Shown here piece after piece: positions 16,318 to 24,854 of a DNA stretch of 64,000 bases. The notes below the pieces were generated by a model. It saw nothing but the letters and a program-made list of their open reading frames with translations, ran no database searches and was not told the origin of the DNA. The translations under genes were made by a program, and so were the position numbers. The stretch covers positions 248,001-312,000 of the forward strand of contig NZ_CP109473.1 of the NCBI RefSeq assembly GCF_036227405.1. Direction: 5' to 3'. How positions within the stretch are numbered: the stretch's first letter is position 1; each line of letters opens with the position of its first letter. Source of the DNA: Streptomyces sp. NBC_01460 (GTDB lineage: Bacteria; Actinomycetota; Actinomycetes; Streptomycetales; Streptomycetaceae).

Positions 16318-17320
16318 TCAGGTCGTCTCGGGGGTGCTGTCGGCCGAGGCCGGTGCCGGGCCCTCGGTTTGCTGGTTCCCTCCGTGGTGGCGGGAGCGGA
16401 GCTTGAGGTTCTTCATGAGCAGGGTGAGGACGAGACCCAGCGCGAGGATCGGCACCGCGGCGGTGAACACCGGGGTGAGCGAGGCGGCGTACGACTCCTC
16501 GATGGCGCTGCGTACCGGGCAGGCGAGGGTGTCCAGGACCTCGTTCGAGGAGAGCGTGTTGTGGTCGATGCCGTCGAGGGCTCCGGCGGGCACGCGGGTG
16601 GCGAGCTCGTCGGTGAGTCGGCCGTGGAAGATGGCGGCGAAGAGCGAGATTCCTATCGACGTTCCGAAGGAGCGGCCGAAGGTCACGGTGCCGGAGACGG
16701 CTCCCATGTCCTTTGGGGGCGCGGTGTTCTGGGCTGCCTGCGTGAAGACCTGGGCGGAGAGGCCTGAGGCGAAGCCGAAGGCGGCCATGTAGAGGATGGC
16801 GAGGGCGCGCGGTGTCTCGGTGCCCATGGTGGACAGCAGGAGGGCGCCGACGATGCCGAGGGCCATGCTCAGGATGGGGAAGACCTTGTAGGTGCCGGTC
16901 TTGCCGACGATCTTGCTCGAGCCGACGGAGGAGAGCACGAGGCCCGTCATCATCGGCAGCAGGATGAAGCCTGAGGTGGTGGGGTCGGCACCGGTGGCGA
17001 CCTGGACGTACAGGGCGAGGAACTGGACGGCACCGGCGAAGACGATGCCGCAGATGATGGTGCCGAGCAGCGAGAGGGTGAAGGTGGAGTCCCTGAAGAG
17101 GCGCAGCGGGACGATCGGCTCCCCGGCAGTGGACTCGGCCCTGATGAACAGGCCGAGGAACTCCGGCACCAGGACCACCCCGGTCATGGTCGCCTGCAAG
17201 GTCGTGGTCTTCGCTGCGGGGCTGAGGGGGCGGCCGACCGGTCCTGGGCGGCCGGTCGGCCGCCCCCTCAGCGGCGTCTCATGAAGCATGCCGCCGACGA
17301 CCGGGCCGGCGAGGGAGGCC
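16318..17320 (-). pseudogene. Truncated MFS (DHA2-type) drug exporter
   Basis: The frame encodes the C-terminal half of a 14-helix major-facilitator exporter: VVLVPEFLGLFIRAESTAGE, PLRLFRDSTFTLSLLGTIIC, GFILLPMMTGLVLSSVGSSK, TFGRSFGTSIGISLFAAIF and a final helix ending in LALGLVLTLLMKN. At the front only a short piece of helix 5 remains (SLAGPVVGGMLHE, about 17275-17320), fused through a 52-nt perfect hairpin to the later part; the first four helices and the loop after helix 5 are missing. No plausible start with a ribosome site exists, so the gene is probably dead. Confidence 0.8.
17221..17272. repeat. Perfect 21-bp inverted repeat inside the MFS remnant
   Basis: Arms 17221-17241 and 17252-17272 are exact reverse complements (gctgagggggcggccgaccgg and its complement) with a 10-base loop. 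It lies within the rearranged front end of the exporter remnant and could be a terminator brought in by the rearrangement, or a palindromic element that inserted there. Confidence 0.85.
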
Positions 17321-17326
17321 CTGCAG

Positions 17327-17497
17327 ATGACGGACGAGGGAGTGGCCATGCTGGCGGCCTTCCGTCGGCATCAGCGGGCGGCCTTCGAGTTCATCACCCG
17401 GGACTGGCCCGTTGACGAACGTCTGCAGCTCGCCCGTCTGTTGATCAAGTACGTCGACTCGGTCGCGCAGGCACAGGGCGCCTCTGCCGACCGCTGA
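17327..17497 (+). CDS. Small hypothetical protein
   Basis: A 56-residue protein (MTDEGVAMLAAFRRHQRAAF ... DERLQLARLLIKYVDSVAQA) with an ideal ribosome site: GAGGGAGG 8 bases before the ATG. It is predicted to be two amphipathic helices, with no signal or membrane segment. The function is unknown. It lies between two remnants (MFS exporter and FAD monooxygenase, both on the other strand) and is probably one of the few intact genes in this corridor. Confidence 0.55.
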   Translation: MTDEGVAMLAAFRRHQRAAFEFITRDWPVDERLQLARLLIKYVDSVAQAQGASADR

Positions 17498-17515
17498 CCG
17501 CCGCCCCCCTTCCGC

Positions 17516-17842
17516 TCATCGCGCCAGAACGGTGCGCGACACCGCTTCGAGCGTCCAGCCCTGCTCACCGAGGGTGACGCCCTCACGTGTGTGCCAGGCG
17601 ACGACTCCATCGGGGCGGGCCAATACGACGCCCACCGCGCCCACTCCGTACGCTTCGGCGCGGCGTCCCCGCACGTCGGTCAGCGCACCGTCCCCGGGGG
17701 CGATGCGGTGACAGGTGAGGCCCACACCGAGCGCCGACGCCGCCGTTCCTGCCGCCTGCCCCCTCGGTGGGCGGGATCTGGTGGCCTCGACTGCGAAGCC
17801 GAACCGGTCCCCCGCTGCCCAGCCTCGCTGCTGAGCCTGCAC
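17516..17842 (-). pseudogene. C-terminal remnant of an FAD-dependent aromatic monooxygenase
   Basis: The minus strand ends with ALGVGLTCHRIAPGDGALTD and RAEAYGVGAVGVVLARPDGV and then VAWHT. This is the thioredoxin-like C-terminal domain typical of PHBH-family polyketide/aromatic hydroxylases, where GVVLARPDGVVAW is the characteristic strand. The FAD-binding and catalytic domains (about 400 residues) are absent. Upstream residues are low-complexity, so the gene is a stump. Confidence 0.7.
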
Positions 17843-17948
17843 TCACCGTGCCCCGTCAGCATCGTTGTCCATGACGGAGCCCGCCCACCGGCGAGTACGA
17901 CGGGGCATTCATCATTCCGATCATCCATGCCGCCGTGCGTCCGCCCCG

Positions 17949-18887
17949 TCATTGCTGTGTCCGGACGCGCAGAGCCCGGACGGACCAGTCGAACACCGGA
18001 GCCAGACTCTCCGGGGCCGGCCAGCCGTTGACCACTGCGAGCAGCTGGAGGTACCGCTCCCTACGGGGGTCGTTGACCCTCTCCAGCCGAGTCGCCAGCC
18101 GGCGGCGGAGCTCGACGTCGTCGGGGCGGCCGAGGAGGTGCGCGTAGTGCGCCGTGAACACCGCGACGAGCGGATCGGCCTGGGGTAAGGCTGGGTCGAT
18201 GCCGGCGGTCAGGGCCGGGCCGGCCTGGTCACGGACGGCCGCGGCGATGTCGCGCCGCGGGACCGTCGTGTCGCTTCGGGCCTGCTCGGCTGCCTGGTCC
18301 TCGACCATCCGCCGCACGACGGCGCGGAAATCCGGGTCCAGGGACATTTCGGCCAGCTCGACCCATGCCTGGACCTGCTCGGCCTCCGGGTCGTCGGGGA
18401 GCTCGGGGGTCAACGAGCGCATGACCCCCGCGAAGGCGGGTGCGGCGTCAAGACCTCCGAAGACGGCGTCGAGGAAATCGCCGATCAGGCGTCGGCGTTC
18501 GTCCTCGGACAGCTGGGCCAACCGGTGCATGAGTTCTGTCTCCTCAGGTGTGGACCCGCGCTCGGCCACCGCCGTCAGCATCGCGCGCCGCAGGCGCAGG
18601 ACGTGGATCTGCACTGCCAGTGCTTCGGCGTGCGCCGCGGCGACCTCGGGAAGCGAGAGCTCGCGGTCCACGACCTTGCGGATCGTGGGAAGGTCCAGTC
18701 CCAGCTCGCGCAGGGTCCGCACGAGGTCCAGGCGTGCGACGACGTCGATGCTGTAGAGGCGGTAGCCGGCCGGGCTGCGGTCCGTCGGCGCCACGATTCC
18801 GCGGTCGGAGTAGAACCGAATGGTCTTGACCGTGAGACCGGTCCGCCGAGCCAGTTCGCCGATCGAGTAGAGCGTGTCGCCGTCCAT
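17949..18887 (-). CDS. MerR-family transcriptional regulator
   Basis: The 312-residue protein starts with a MerR winged helix (YSIGELARRTGLTVKTIRFY, wing RSPAGYRLYS), then a dimerisation helix and a large all-helical C-terminal domain of about 190 residues that probably senses a ligand (AQLSEDERRRLIGDFLDAVF, FTAHYAHLLGRPDDVELRRR). The size and architecture match streptomycete multidrug- or antibiotic-sensing MerR proteins, but no ligand can be assigned. The inverted repeat GTCTCC-N7-GGAGAC just upstream (18902-18920) is likely its own operator. Confidence 0.88.
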   Translation of the reverse strand: MDGDTLYSIGELARRTGLTVKTIRFYSDRGIVAPTDRSPAGYRLYSIDVVARLDLVRTLRELGLDLPTIRKVVDRELSLPEVAAAHAEALAVQIHVLRLRRAMLTAVAERGSTPEETELMHRLAQLSEDERRRLIGDFLDAVFGGLDAAPAFAGVMRSLTPELPDDPEAEQVQAWVELAEMSLDPDFRAVVRRMVEDQAAEQARSDTTVPRRDIAAAVRDQAGPALTAGIDPALPQADPLVAVFTAHYAHLLGRPDDVELRRRLATRLERVNDPRRERYLQLLAVVNGWPAPESLAPVFDWSVRALRVRTQQ

Positions 18888-18901
18888 GCCCCCACCTTCG
18901 T

Positions 18902-18920
18902 GTCTCCCCTTACTGGAGAC
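18902..18920 (-). promoter_or_regulatory. Dyad in front of the MerR gene
   Basis: GTCTCC-CCTTACT-GGAGAC is a 6-bp inverted repeat with a 7-base centre, 15 bases before the MerR start at 18887. On the minus strand it follows a TTGAGT-like hexamer, consistent with an autoregulatory MerR operator. Confidence 0.5.
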
Positions 18921-19093
18921 TCAAGTCCCTTCGCCTGCCGGCGGGCAACCACTCTCATCCACACGTCTGGACGCTTCCTCGGCCGGAGCGGTCACCGGGG
19001 CCAAGGCCGGTGCCGAATCGTCTTGTCTCCAGGGCATCCTGCCTCTGGACCGGTCACGGGCGTACGTGGACCCGTAATCCGTTCCGCCACATC

Positions 19094-19822
19094 TCAGTCG
19101 AGCTGCCGTACAGGCTCGACGAGCGCGCCCAGGTAGTCGCCGTACCCGCCCCGGGCCCGCGCGGTCAGGCGGGCGGAGGTGAGGACCGGGAAGCGTCTGG
19201 TCCGCAGGACAGGGTGACCGCTCGCCTTCAGGGCGGCGACCAGCGCACGGTCCTCACCGGTGGCAAGCGCGGGGAACCCTCCGCAGCGCAGGTAGGCGCT
19301 GGCCCTCACACCCAGGTTGGCCCCGTGGACATGCGGGTGGTGATCCGGCCTGCCTGGGTGGCGGCCGGCCTCCTCGTACTCCCGGACGTGACGGCGGATC
19401 ACGCCGGTGAGCGCGGGAGGCCATCCTTGGGGCAGGACGGTGCCCACCACCGCGTCCCAGCCCTGTTCCGCGCAGGCCTGCTGATGGGCGAGCCAGCCGT
19501 GCGGGACCTCGCTGTCGGCGTCGGTCGAAGCGATCCACACGCCCCGCGGGTCCAGGCCCAGGGCGCGCATGGCCAGCGCCGCACCGGCAGCCCTGGCCCG
19601 TCCCGGACTGCGGGAGCCGAGCGGAGCGATCAGAGCACCGGCCCCGCGCGCGACCGACTCCGTCGCGTCGGTGCAGTCGTCCGCGGCAACCACCACGAGC
19701 AGCCGGGTGGAGACGAGGGCGGGGTGCCGGCCTGCCCGGTACACGGCGGCGAGGGCGGCGCCCAGCAGTGCCTGCTCGTTGTGCGCGGGTATCACCACGG
19801 CCATGGCCTCGGCCCTCGTCAC
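19094..19822 (-). CDS. Family 2 glycosyltransferase
   Basis: The 242-residue protein is a GT-A fold glycosyltransferase: MAVVIPAHNEQALLGAALAA at the N-terminus, VVVAADDCTDATE, the metal-binding DxD in IASTDADSEVP, and GANLGVRASAYLRCGGFP with the GED acceptor-site motif (LATGEDRALV). No membrane helices are visible, so it is a soluble enzyme using an unknown NDP-sugar. It is the last gene of a four-gene operon; its GTG overlaps the stop of the methyltransferase by 4 bases. Confidence 0.88.
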   Translation of the reverse strand: MTRAEAMAVVIPAHNEQALLGAALAAVYRAGRHPALVSTRLLVVVAADDCTDATESVARGAGALIAPLGSRSPGRARAAGAALAMRALGLDPRGVWIASTDADSEVPHGWLAHQQACAEQGWDAVVGTVLPQGWPPALTGVIRRHVREYEEAGRHPGRPDHHPHVHGANLGVRASAYLRCGGFPALATGEDRALVAALKASGHPVLRTRRFPVLTSARLTARARGGYGDYLGALVEPVRQLD

Positions 19823-20436
19823 ACGAGCCCCTCGAAGGCGGCGGGCGAGGCGGGCGCGGTCCCACCGGGCGGGACCCGGCTGAAGGTCTGCAGGACGAAG
19901 TCCTCCTCGCGGTGGTCGGTCCGCAGCAGCAGCCCGGGTTCACGGGCGAGCCGGTCGGCCAACTGTGCGCCGGTGTACAGGTGCTCACGCACCGGGTGGT
20001 TCCAGTGCACGGTGACCAGGGTCCCGCCCGGTTCGAGTGATCCGGTGGCCCGTGACAGCAGTTCGTTCAGCCGCGCCTCGTCGAAGTAGTAGAGCAGTTC
20101 GGACAGCACGATGAGGTCGAAGCGTCCCTCGGGCCACTCGTCGGGCACGGTGAGCCGGGCCACCTCCACCTGGCCGAGGTCCGCGCTGCGTCGCCGGGTG
20201 GTGTCCACGGCGGAGGCGACGCGGTCGGCGGCGAGCAGCCGCTCGCACCGTGGAGCCAGGAGCCGCGTCAACTGGCCCACGGAGCAGGCGGGCTCGAAGG
20301 CGTTGCGGAAGCGTGCCCTGGGCAGCGAGTCGATGGTCAGCGCGTACTTCCGCTGCTCGTACCAGCGCTCTTGGAGGTGCCAAGGGTCCTCCTCGCCCCG
20401 GTACATGTCCTCGAAGTATCCGGCCGGGGTGCTCAC
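19819..20436 (-). CDS. SAM-dependent methyltransferase, NodS-like
   Basis: The 205-residue class I methyltransferase opens with YFEDMYRGEEDPWHLQERWY, characteristic of NodS-type N-methyltransferases and relatives. The SAM-binding motif I is FEPACSVGQLTRLLA and the later FDLIVLSELLYYFDE is motif IV. NodS methylates a deacetylated amino group of a chito-oligosaccharide; here the deacetylase gene is directly upstream, which fits methylation of a freshly exposed amine. It overlaps both neighbours by 4 bases. Confidence 0.88.
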   Translation of the reverse strand: MSTPAGYFEDMYRGEEDPWHLQERWYEQRKYALTIDSLPRARFRNAFEPACSVGQLTRLLAPRCERLLAADRVASAVDTTRRRSADLGQVEVARLTVPDEWPEGRFDLIVLSELLYYFDEARLNELLSRATGSLEPGGTLVTVHWNHPVREHLYTGAQLADRLAREPGLLLRTDHREEDFVLQTFSRVPPGGTAPASPAAFEGLV

Positions 20437-21221
20437 AGGAAGACCACCTCATGAGGACGCAGATGGTGGGCGAGCTCCTCCGGCGGCAGGACCGGCGCGT
20501 CCGCCGCTCCCGGCCCGAGGGGCCGGATCTGCGAGGCGAAGGCATCGACGGCGTGCCGCTTCCGGGCCACCGTCCCCGCCGGCAGGGTGAGTCGTGCCGC
20601 CCGGTCCCAGGGAACGCGGGGGTCGTCGGGGTGCGACCAGTGCCACAGCCAGACGGGGTATTCGACGAAGGGCGCGTCGCACTCGCGGGCCGCGCCCCGG
20701 GCGGCCCGGCCGGCCGCCTCGTGGTCGCTGTGCACGTCGCCGGTCCAGGGGGCCGCGACCAGAACCGCTCCCGAGCACAGCGGTACGAGGGCCCGCCGCA
20801 CCTCCTCCTCGTGGTGGTCCACGCCGGAGTCGGGGACGTGCAGCCGTACGATCTCGGCGTCCCCCGCTCCGAGCCGTTCCAGCGCGAGACGGGTCTCCTC
20901 GGCGCGGACACGGACGAGTTCGCGGGGGCGCAGCACCTCGCTGTCCGGGTGCGATCCCTCTCCGTCGGTCACGGACACCACGGTGAGTCGGTGCCCGGTT
21001 GCGGCGAGCCGGGCCAGCGTGCCACCGAGGCCCAGCACCTCGTCGTCGGGGTGGGCGGCGACCACGACGACCCGGCCCGGGGGCGGCAGCGGGAACTCGC
21101 GCAGGCTCTCCCAGCCGGGCCACGTCTCCCACACGCTCTCGTCGGTGCCCGGGGCCTGAATGGCATCGGCGTACGGGGACGTCCCGTCGGGGCGTGCGGT
21201 GTCGAAGGGGTGTGCGGTCAT
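20433..21221 (-). CDS. PIG-L (LmbE-like) family deacetylase
   Basis: The 262-residue protein has the PIG-L zinc site: VVVVAAHPDDEVLGLGG (H57, D60) and HSDHEAAGRAARGA later. The family hydrolyses N-acetyl groups from GlcNAc-containing substrates, as in mycothiol or GPI biosynthesis. The N-terminal 50 residues form an extension. The ATG at 21221 overlaps the stop of the acyl-CoA dehydrogenase; the frame continues upstream only inside that gene. In this operon it probably creates the free amine used by the NodS-like methyltransferase or by acylation. Confidence 0.88.
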   Translation of the reverse strand: MTAHPFDTARPDGTSPYADAIQAPGTDESVWETWPGWESLREFPLPPPGRVVVVAAHPDDEVLGLGGTLARLAATGHRLTVVSVTDGEGSHPDSEVLRPRELVRVRAEETRLALERLGAGDAEIVRLHVPDSGVDHHEEEVRRALVPLCSGAVLVAAPWTGDVHSDHEAAGRAARGAARECDAPFVEYPVWLWHWSHPDDPRVPWDRAARLTLPAGTVARKRHAVDAFASQIRPLGPGAADAPVLPPEELAHHLRPHEVVFL

Positions 21222-22264
21222 TCTTCCTCCCGGCCGCTGACCAGCGCACCGAGTTCCGCGAGGTTGCGCTCGGCGTGGTGCTGACGGATGTACACGGTCA
21301 GGTCGGCCACGTTGCGCGCGTGGCGCAGGTCGTGGCACAGCGGTCCCGCTCCGGTGGCCCGGCCCACATGCCCCAGCGTGCGGTCGCAGACGGCCTCCAC
21401 GAAGCCCCGTACACGCAGACTGCGCAGCCTCGCCTCGCCCTTGGTGTCCGAGGGGTCGGCGTCGATCTCGGCTGCGGCAGCGTCCAGGAGCAGACCGGCC
21501 GCGCGCAGGTCGATGTCCACGGCACCGAGGTGGGCGTCGGTGTGGGGGCTGCCCCCGCGGTGGGCTGCCGCGCGCAGGGCGCGGGCCACCGCGCGTGCCC
21601 CGCCGAGCCAGCAGGCCGCCACCCCGATCCCGCCGTGCTGGAAACCGGGCCGGTCCACATACCCCTCGACATCCCCGACCGCTTCAGCGGCAGCGGAGTG
21701 GAAACGGACGTCCGGGGTGTCGGAACCGGCCATGCCGAGCGCCTGCCAGCTGCCCTCCACCGGCTCGTACGTCCCCTCCGTCAGCGGTACGGCGAAGAGC
21801 CGCCGCCCGTCCTCGGCACGGGCGGTGACCAGTGCGTGCGTGCAGCTGTGCGCTCCGGAGCAGTACTGCTTGAGTCCGGTCACGCTCCACCGCCCGTCGG
21901 TGCCCCGGACGGCGGACAGCCCCTCGCCGGGCGGCTCGGCCGCCCACACCCCCCAGCGCCTGCCGGGCTCGAGGGCGGGGCCGCCCAGTTCGGCGAGGAC
22001 GGCCGTCGCATCGACATGGCCCTCCACCAGCCGGGCCAGACACAGATCGTCCTCAGCCACAGCCCGCAGTGCCGCGAAGCGCTCGGCCGTCCCGCCGCTG
22101 CCCGGCAACGGGAAGTCCAGCTCGCCGGCGTCGATCGCGGCGACCGCCGCGGTGAAGCGCGTGGCGGTCTCCGCGCGCAGGGCATGGGCGTCCAGCCCGC
22201 CCTCTGCACCGGGCCCGGGCGTGGCCTCCGGCACGACGGGGCGTCGTACGGCGTCCTCTGTCAT
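21218..22264 (-). CDS. Acyl-CoA dehydrogenase family protein
   Basis: The 348-residue protein resembles the acyl-CoA dehydrogenase fold: an N-terminal helical domain (LDAHALRAETATRFTAAVAA), a beta domain with GRWSVTGLKQYCSGAHSCTH, the substrate/FAD loop GTYEPVEGSWQALGMAGSDT, and C-terminal helices ending in YIRQHHAERNLAELGALV. It is slightly shorter than canonical members, and I cannot assign the catalytic Glu, so oxidation of an acyl-CoA is not certain; flavin use is likely. The ATG at 22264 is preceded by ACGGAGGA. It is the first gene of the overlapping operon. Confidence 0.85.
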   Translation of the reverse strand: MTEDAVRRPVVPEATPGPGAEGGLDAHALRAETATRFTAAVAAIDAGELDFPLPGSGGTAERFAALRAVAEDDLCLARLVEGHVDATAVLAELGGPALEPGRRWGVWAAEPPGEGLSAVRGTDGRWSVTGLKQYCSGAHSCTHALVTARAEDGRRLFAVPLTEGTYEPVEGSWQALGMAGSDTPDVRFHSAAAEAVGDVEGYVDRPGFQHGGIGVAACWLGGARAVARALRAAAHRGGSPHTDAHLGAVDIDLRAAGLLLDAAAAEIDADPSDTKGEARLRSLRVRGFVEAVCDRTLGHVGRATGAGPLCHDLRHARNVADLTVYIRQHHAERNLAELGALVSGREEE

Positions 22265-22541
22265 TCTCGTGTCCTCCGTACGTCCGGCGGGCTGCATCAT
22301 CCGTCCGGTCACGTGCGCTCTCCCCGGTGGCCGGTGACGCGTGATCGGAGCCGGACACATGGGCACGCCGCCTCTGCGGGCTGCTGTCACGTCGATGAGC
22401 CGGGTCCTGGGACGGCCATGGATCCACGATCGCCCCTCCCCGACCCGGCGGCATGCCGAGGCGTCCAGAAGAAGGCTCAGCTGCAGGCTGCGGGGCCGAA
22501 CGGCAACCGGTGCCCGATGGGACGTGGGGAAGACTGCGTCC

Positions 22542-23807
22542 ATGACAGACATCGTTTTCACGCGCAGAAGTGGCTGGATACCGAACGTGATCCGCGAGGG
22601 CGGTGAGCTGAAGCTGATGCTCGGTGCCGGGGCCGACGCCAACCACGAGCCTCGCACGTTCACGTTCTCGATCGCAGAAGCCCATCTCGCGGTGATCCGG
22701 GAGGACCTGGCCAGACACCTGCTGCTGTGGAGTGCGGTCCTTCCCCTGTGCGACGCCGCCGGAACCGAGGGCAGGCTCGACGAGGAGGCTGCGGTCGCGC
22801 TCCTGGACCCGATCCTGCTCTCAGCGCCCGCGGACGTCGACGCGCTCTTCCAGCGCGTCCGCTGGGACAAGGGTCGGCTCATCGCCCATGGAGCTGACAT
22901 CGGTCTGCTCGAGAGCGGTCAGGTCTGCGCGGCGATGCGCGCGGCCACAGAGACGTCCGACGGGAAACGAGCTCAGGAGTACCACGCGTACCGCCGTCGC
23001 GCCGAGCGCGGAGTGGTGCTCGGTCCACTCGATGCGGCGATTTTGAAGTACACGGGCCAGTACCTGCACGGCGCGACGGTTCCGAAGCGCATACCCGATG
23101 CCGTCGACACCACGCTGCTGCCCCAGGTCATGCGTGTGATCGCCACCGCGGAGCAGGCGTGCGCCGGGATGCGGATCGGCCGCGATCCGCGACGGGGAAA
23201 GCGCGCCACGGACAAGCGCGCCTGGGACCGGATGGCCACGACGGTCGACGCGGCCGTGCGCCGTGTACACCCTGAGCTGGCCGACGACGCGGTGCGCACC
23301 GTGAGCTTCCTGATGTGCTCGGAGGCCGTGGACCGCTCCAGGAGCATGCCCTTGGAGGATGACGAGGAGACTGCCGGCGACCGCGCTGAGTTCGGCGGGA
23401 GTACGAGGAAGAGGATCCTGACGTTCACCGACGACAAGGGCGTCGAGAAGAAGTGGCTCCCTGACAGTCCCCGCACTGCCACCGGGGAGTTCTGGGAGTT
23501 CGTCGGCGATCGCTCTGCCGCGGACAACGAAGTGTTCACCATCGAGGACGAGGAGAGAGGCGAAGGGATCCAGCTCCACTTCTACGCGGACTCCATCGCC
23601 CGGGTCACGACGGTGCACGAGGGCGGGGGCGGCGGGTCGGAGCCGGAGTACCAGGTCGAGTACAGCCTGGTCGACGGGATCGACGGGTACCGGACCCTGG
23701 TGAGCACCTTCGTCCGCGGCGGCTGCGCCGCACTGGGACCGCACGGCTCCTGGATGGCGGATGCTGCCGACCTCGAGCGCGCGCGCCGACGGCGCGACGC
23801 CGAATAG
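22542..23807 (+). CDS. Conserved actinobacterial hypothetical protein (possibly DUF6357)
   Basis: A 421-residue cytosolic protein starting MTDIVFTRRSGWIPNVIREG and LKLMLGAGADANHEPRTFTF. The middle is helical and charged (HLLLWSAVLPLCDAAGTEGR), and the C-terminal third is beta-rich with KRILTFTDDKGVEKKWLPDS. It has no signal peptide, no membrane segments and no catalytic motif that I recognise. The beginning recalls a streptomycete DUF6357-type family, but I am not certain. The ATG was chosen over upstream in-frame codons because the coding character starts here and GTGGGGA precedes it. Confidence 0.8.
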   Translation: MTDIVFTRRSGWIPNVIREGGELKLMLGAGADANHEPRTFTFSIAEAHLAVIREDLARHLLLWSAVLPLCDAAGTEGRLDEEAAVALLDPILLSAPADVDALFQRVRWDKGRLIAHGADIGLLESGQVCAAMRAATETSDGKRAQEYHAYRRRAERGVVLGPLDAAILKYTGQYLHGATVPKRIPDAVDTTLLPQVMRVIATAEQACAGMRIGRDPRRGKRATDKRAWDRMATTVDAAVRRVHPELADDAVRTVSFLMCSEAVDRSRSMPLEDDEETAGDRAEFGGSTRKRILTFTDDKGVEKKWLPDSPRTATGEFWEFVGDRSAADNEVFTIEDEERGEGIQLHFYADSIARVTTVHEGGGGGSEPEYQVEYSLVDGIDGYRTLVSTFVRGGCAALGPHGSWMADAADLERARRRRDAE

Positions 23808-23892
23808 TCCCGGCGGGGAACCCGCGCATGCCGCACCGTCGGAAGGGCCTGCGAAAGAGCGGGTACAGAGGTCCGCGTGATGGCCGGCGCAG

Positions 23893-24372
23893 TCAGTTCA
23901 CATCGGCCGCGGCGTCAGAGGACGGAGCCGCCCTTCTCCTGCGGTACACCACCACCGCGGACCCCGCGAGGAGGAGGACGGCCACGGCGGAGAGCCCGAG
24001 GGCCGTCCGCTCGGCGAAGAGCCGACCCAGCACTTCGAGCACGCCGAGCCCCGCTGTCGCGTAGATGAGGGCCCAGGCGGCACCACCCAGGAGCAGGGCA
24101 GGGAGGTAGCGCGGCAGGGGCATGCGTGTGCTGCCCGCGAGGAAATTGGCGGCGGTCTGGAAGCCGACAGTCAGGAAGGAGGCCGCCACCACCGGTGCGC
24201 CCCAACGCTGGATCGCCCGCTCGGCGCGACGGAACTTCGCCGAGGAGATCTTCCCGGCGAACCGGCTGCGCCTGGCACCGGCGCCGGCGAGCCAACCGAC
24301 GGCGAAGGTCCCTCCGGCGCGAAGCAGGACGATCACGTACAGGGTTCCAGCTGTGAGCGCGATCTTATCCAC
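23893..24372 (-). CDS. DedA/VTT-like membrane protein
   Basis: The 159-residue protein has about four membrane segments. Family features include a cytoplasmic charged loop (GARRSRFAGKISSAKFRRAE), the re-entrant segment WGAPVVAASFLTVGFQTAAN with FLAGSTRMPLPRYLPALLLG, and a final helix followed by a RRRR stop-transfer. DedA/VTT proteins act as lipid scramblases or transporters. It is shorter than E. coli DedA proteins, keeping only the VTT core. It stands alone between two plus-strand units. Confidence 0.78.
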   Translation of the reverse strand: MDKIALTAGTLYVIVLLRAGGTFAVGWLAGAGARRSRFAGKISSAKFRRAERAIQRWGAPVVAASFLTVGFQTAANFLAGSTRMPLPRYLPALLLGGAAWALIYATAGLGVLEVLGRLFAERTALGLSAVAVLLLAGSAVVVYRRRRAAPSSDAAADVN

Positions 24373-24854
24373 ACTGCCTCGTCTCGGGCGCCCGACTGGG
24401 ACCCGCGTCCCTCGTCATCCATCGAAGTGGTCTCGCGCCGCCGGGTGCGCGGCGCTCAACGTGCCCGGTCATCGTCTCTCACCTGTGCACCCTGCCTCTG
24501 CTGTTCCGACCACAGGTTCCCACCTACGGCACCGGAATCCGAACCCGTACGCCCAGGACCCCCGTGCCAGGCAAGGTCAGCCTAACCGAACATGCATCCG
24601 GTGAATGGGGGCGCCTGGCCCTCCCTGCCACGGGACCGCCAGGCGGTGTCCGACCCCGCGCAGGCGTCGGACGATCGAGCATCGCCGGAAGGACCTGAGG
24701 ATGGTCTATACCAACCGCGCTTGTCCCGGTACCCTCATCCGTGGCCAGTAGCACCATCCCCCACTCAGGTTGCGCGCTGGCGCGGGCGACACCCACCTGA
24801 CCCTGCCCCGAACGGCTGGGTGACGTCCCCCTTCGCCGCCTCCAGGAGGTCACG
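24373..24854. other. Divergent intergenic region
   Basis: About 480 bases between the DedA-like gene (-) and the sugar dehydrogenase gene (+). Open frames here are out of phase with any protein family I know. AGGAGGT at 24842-24848 is the ribosome site of the following gene. Confidence 0.5.
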
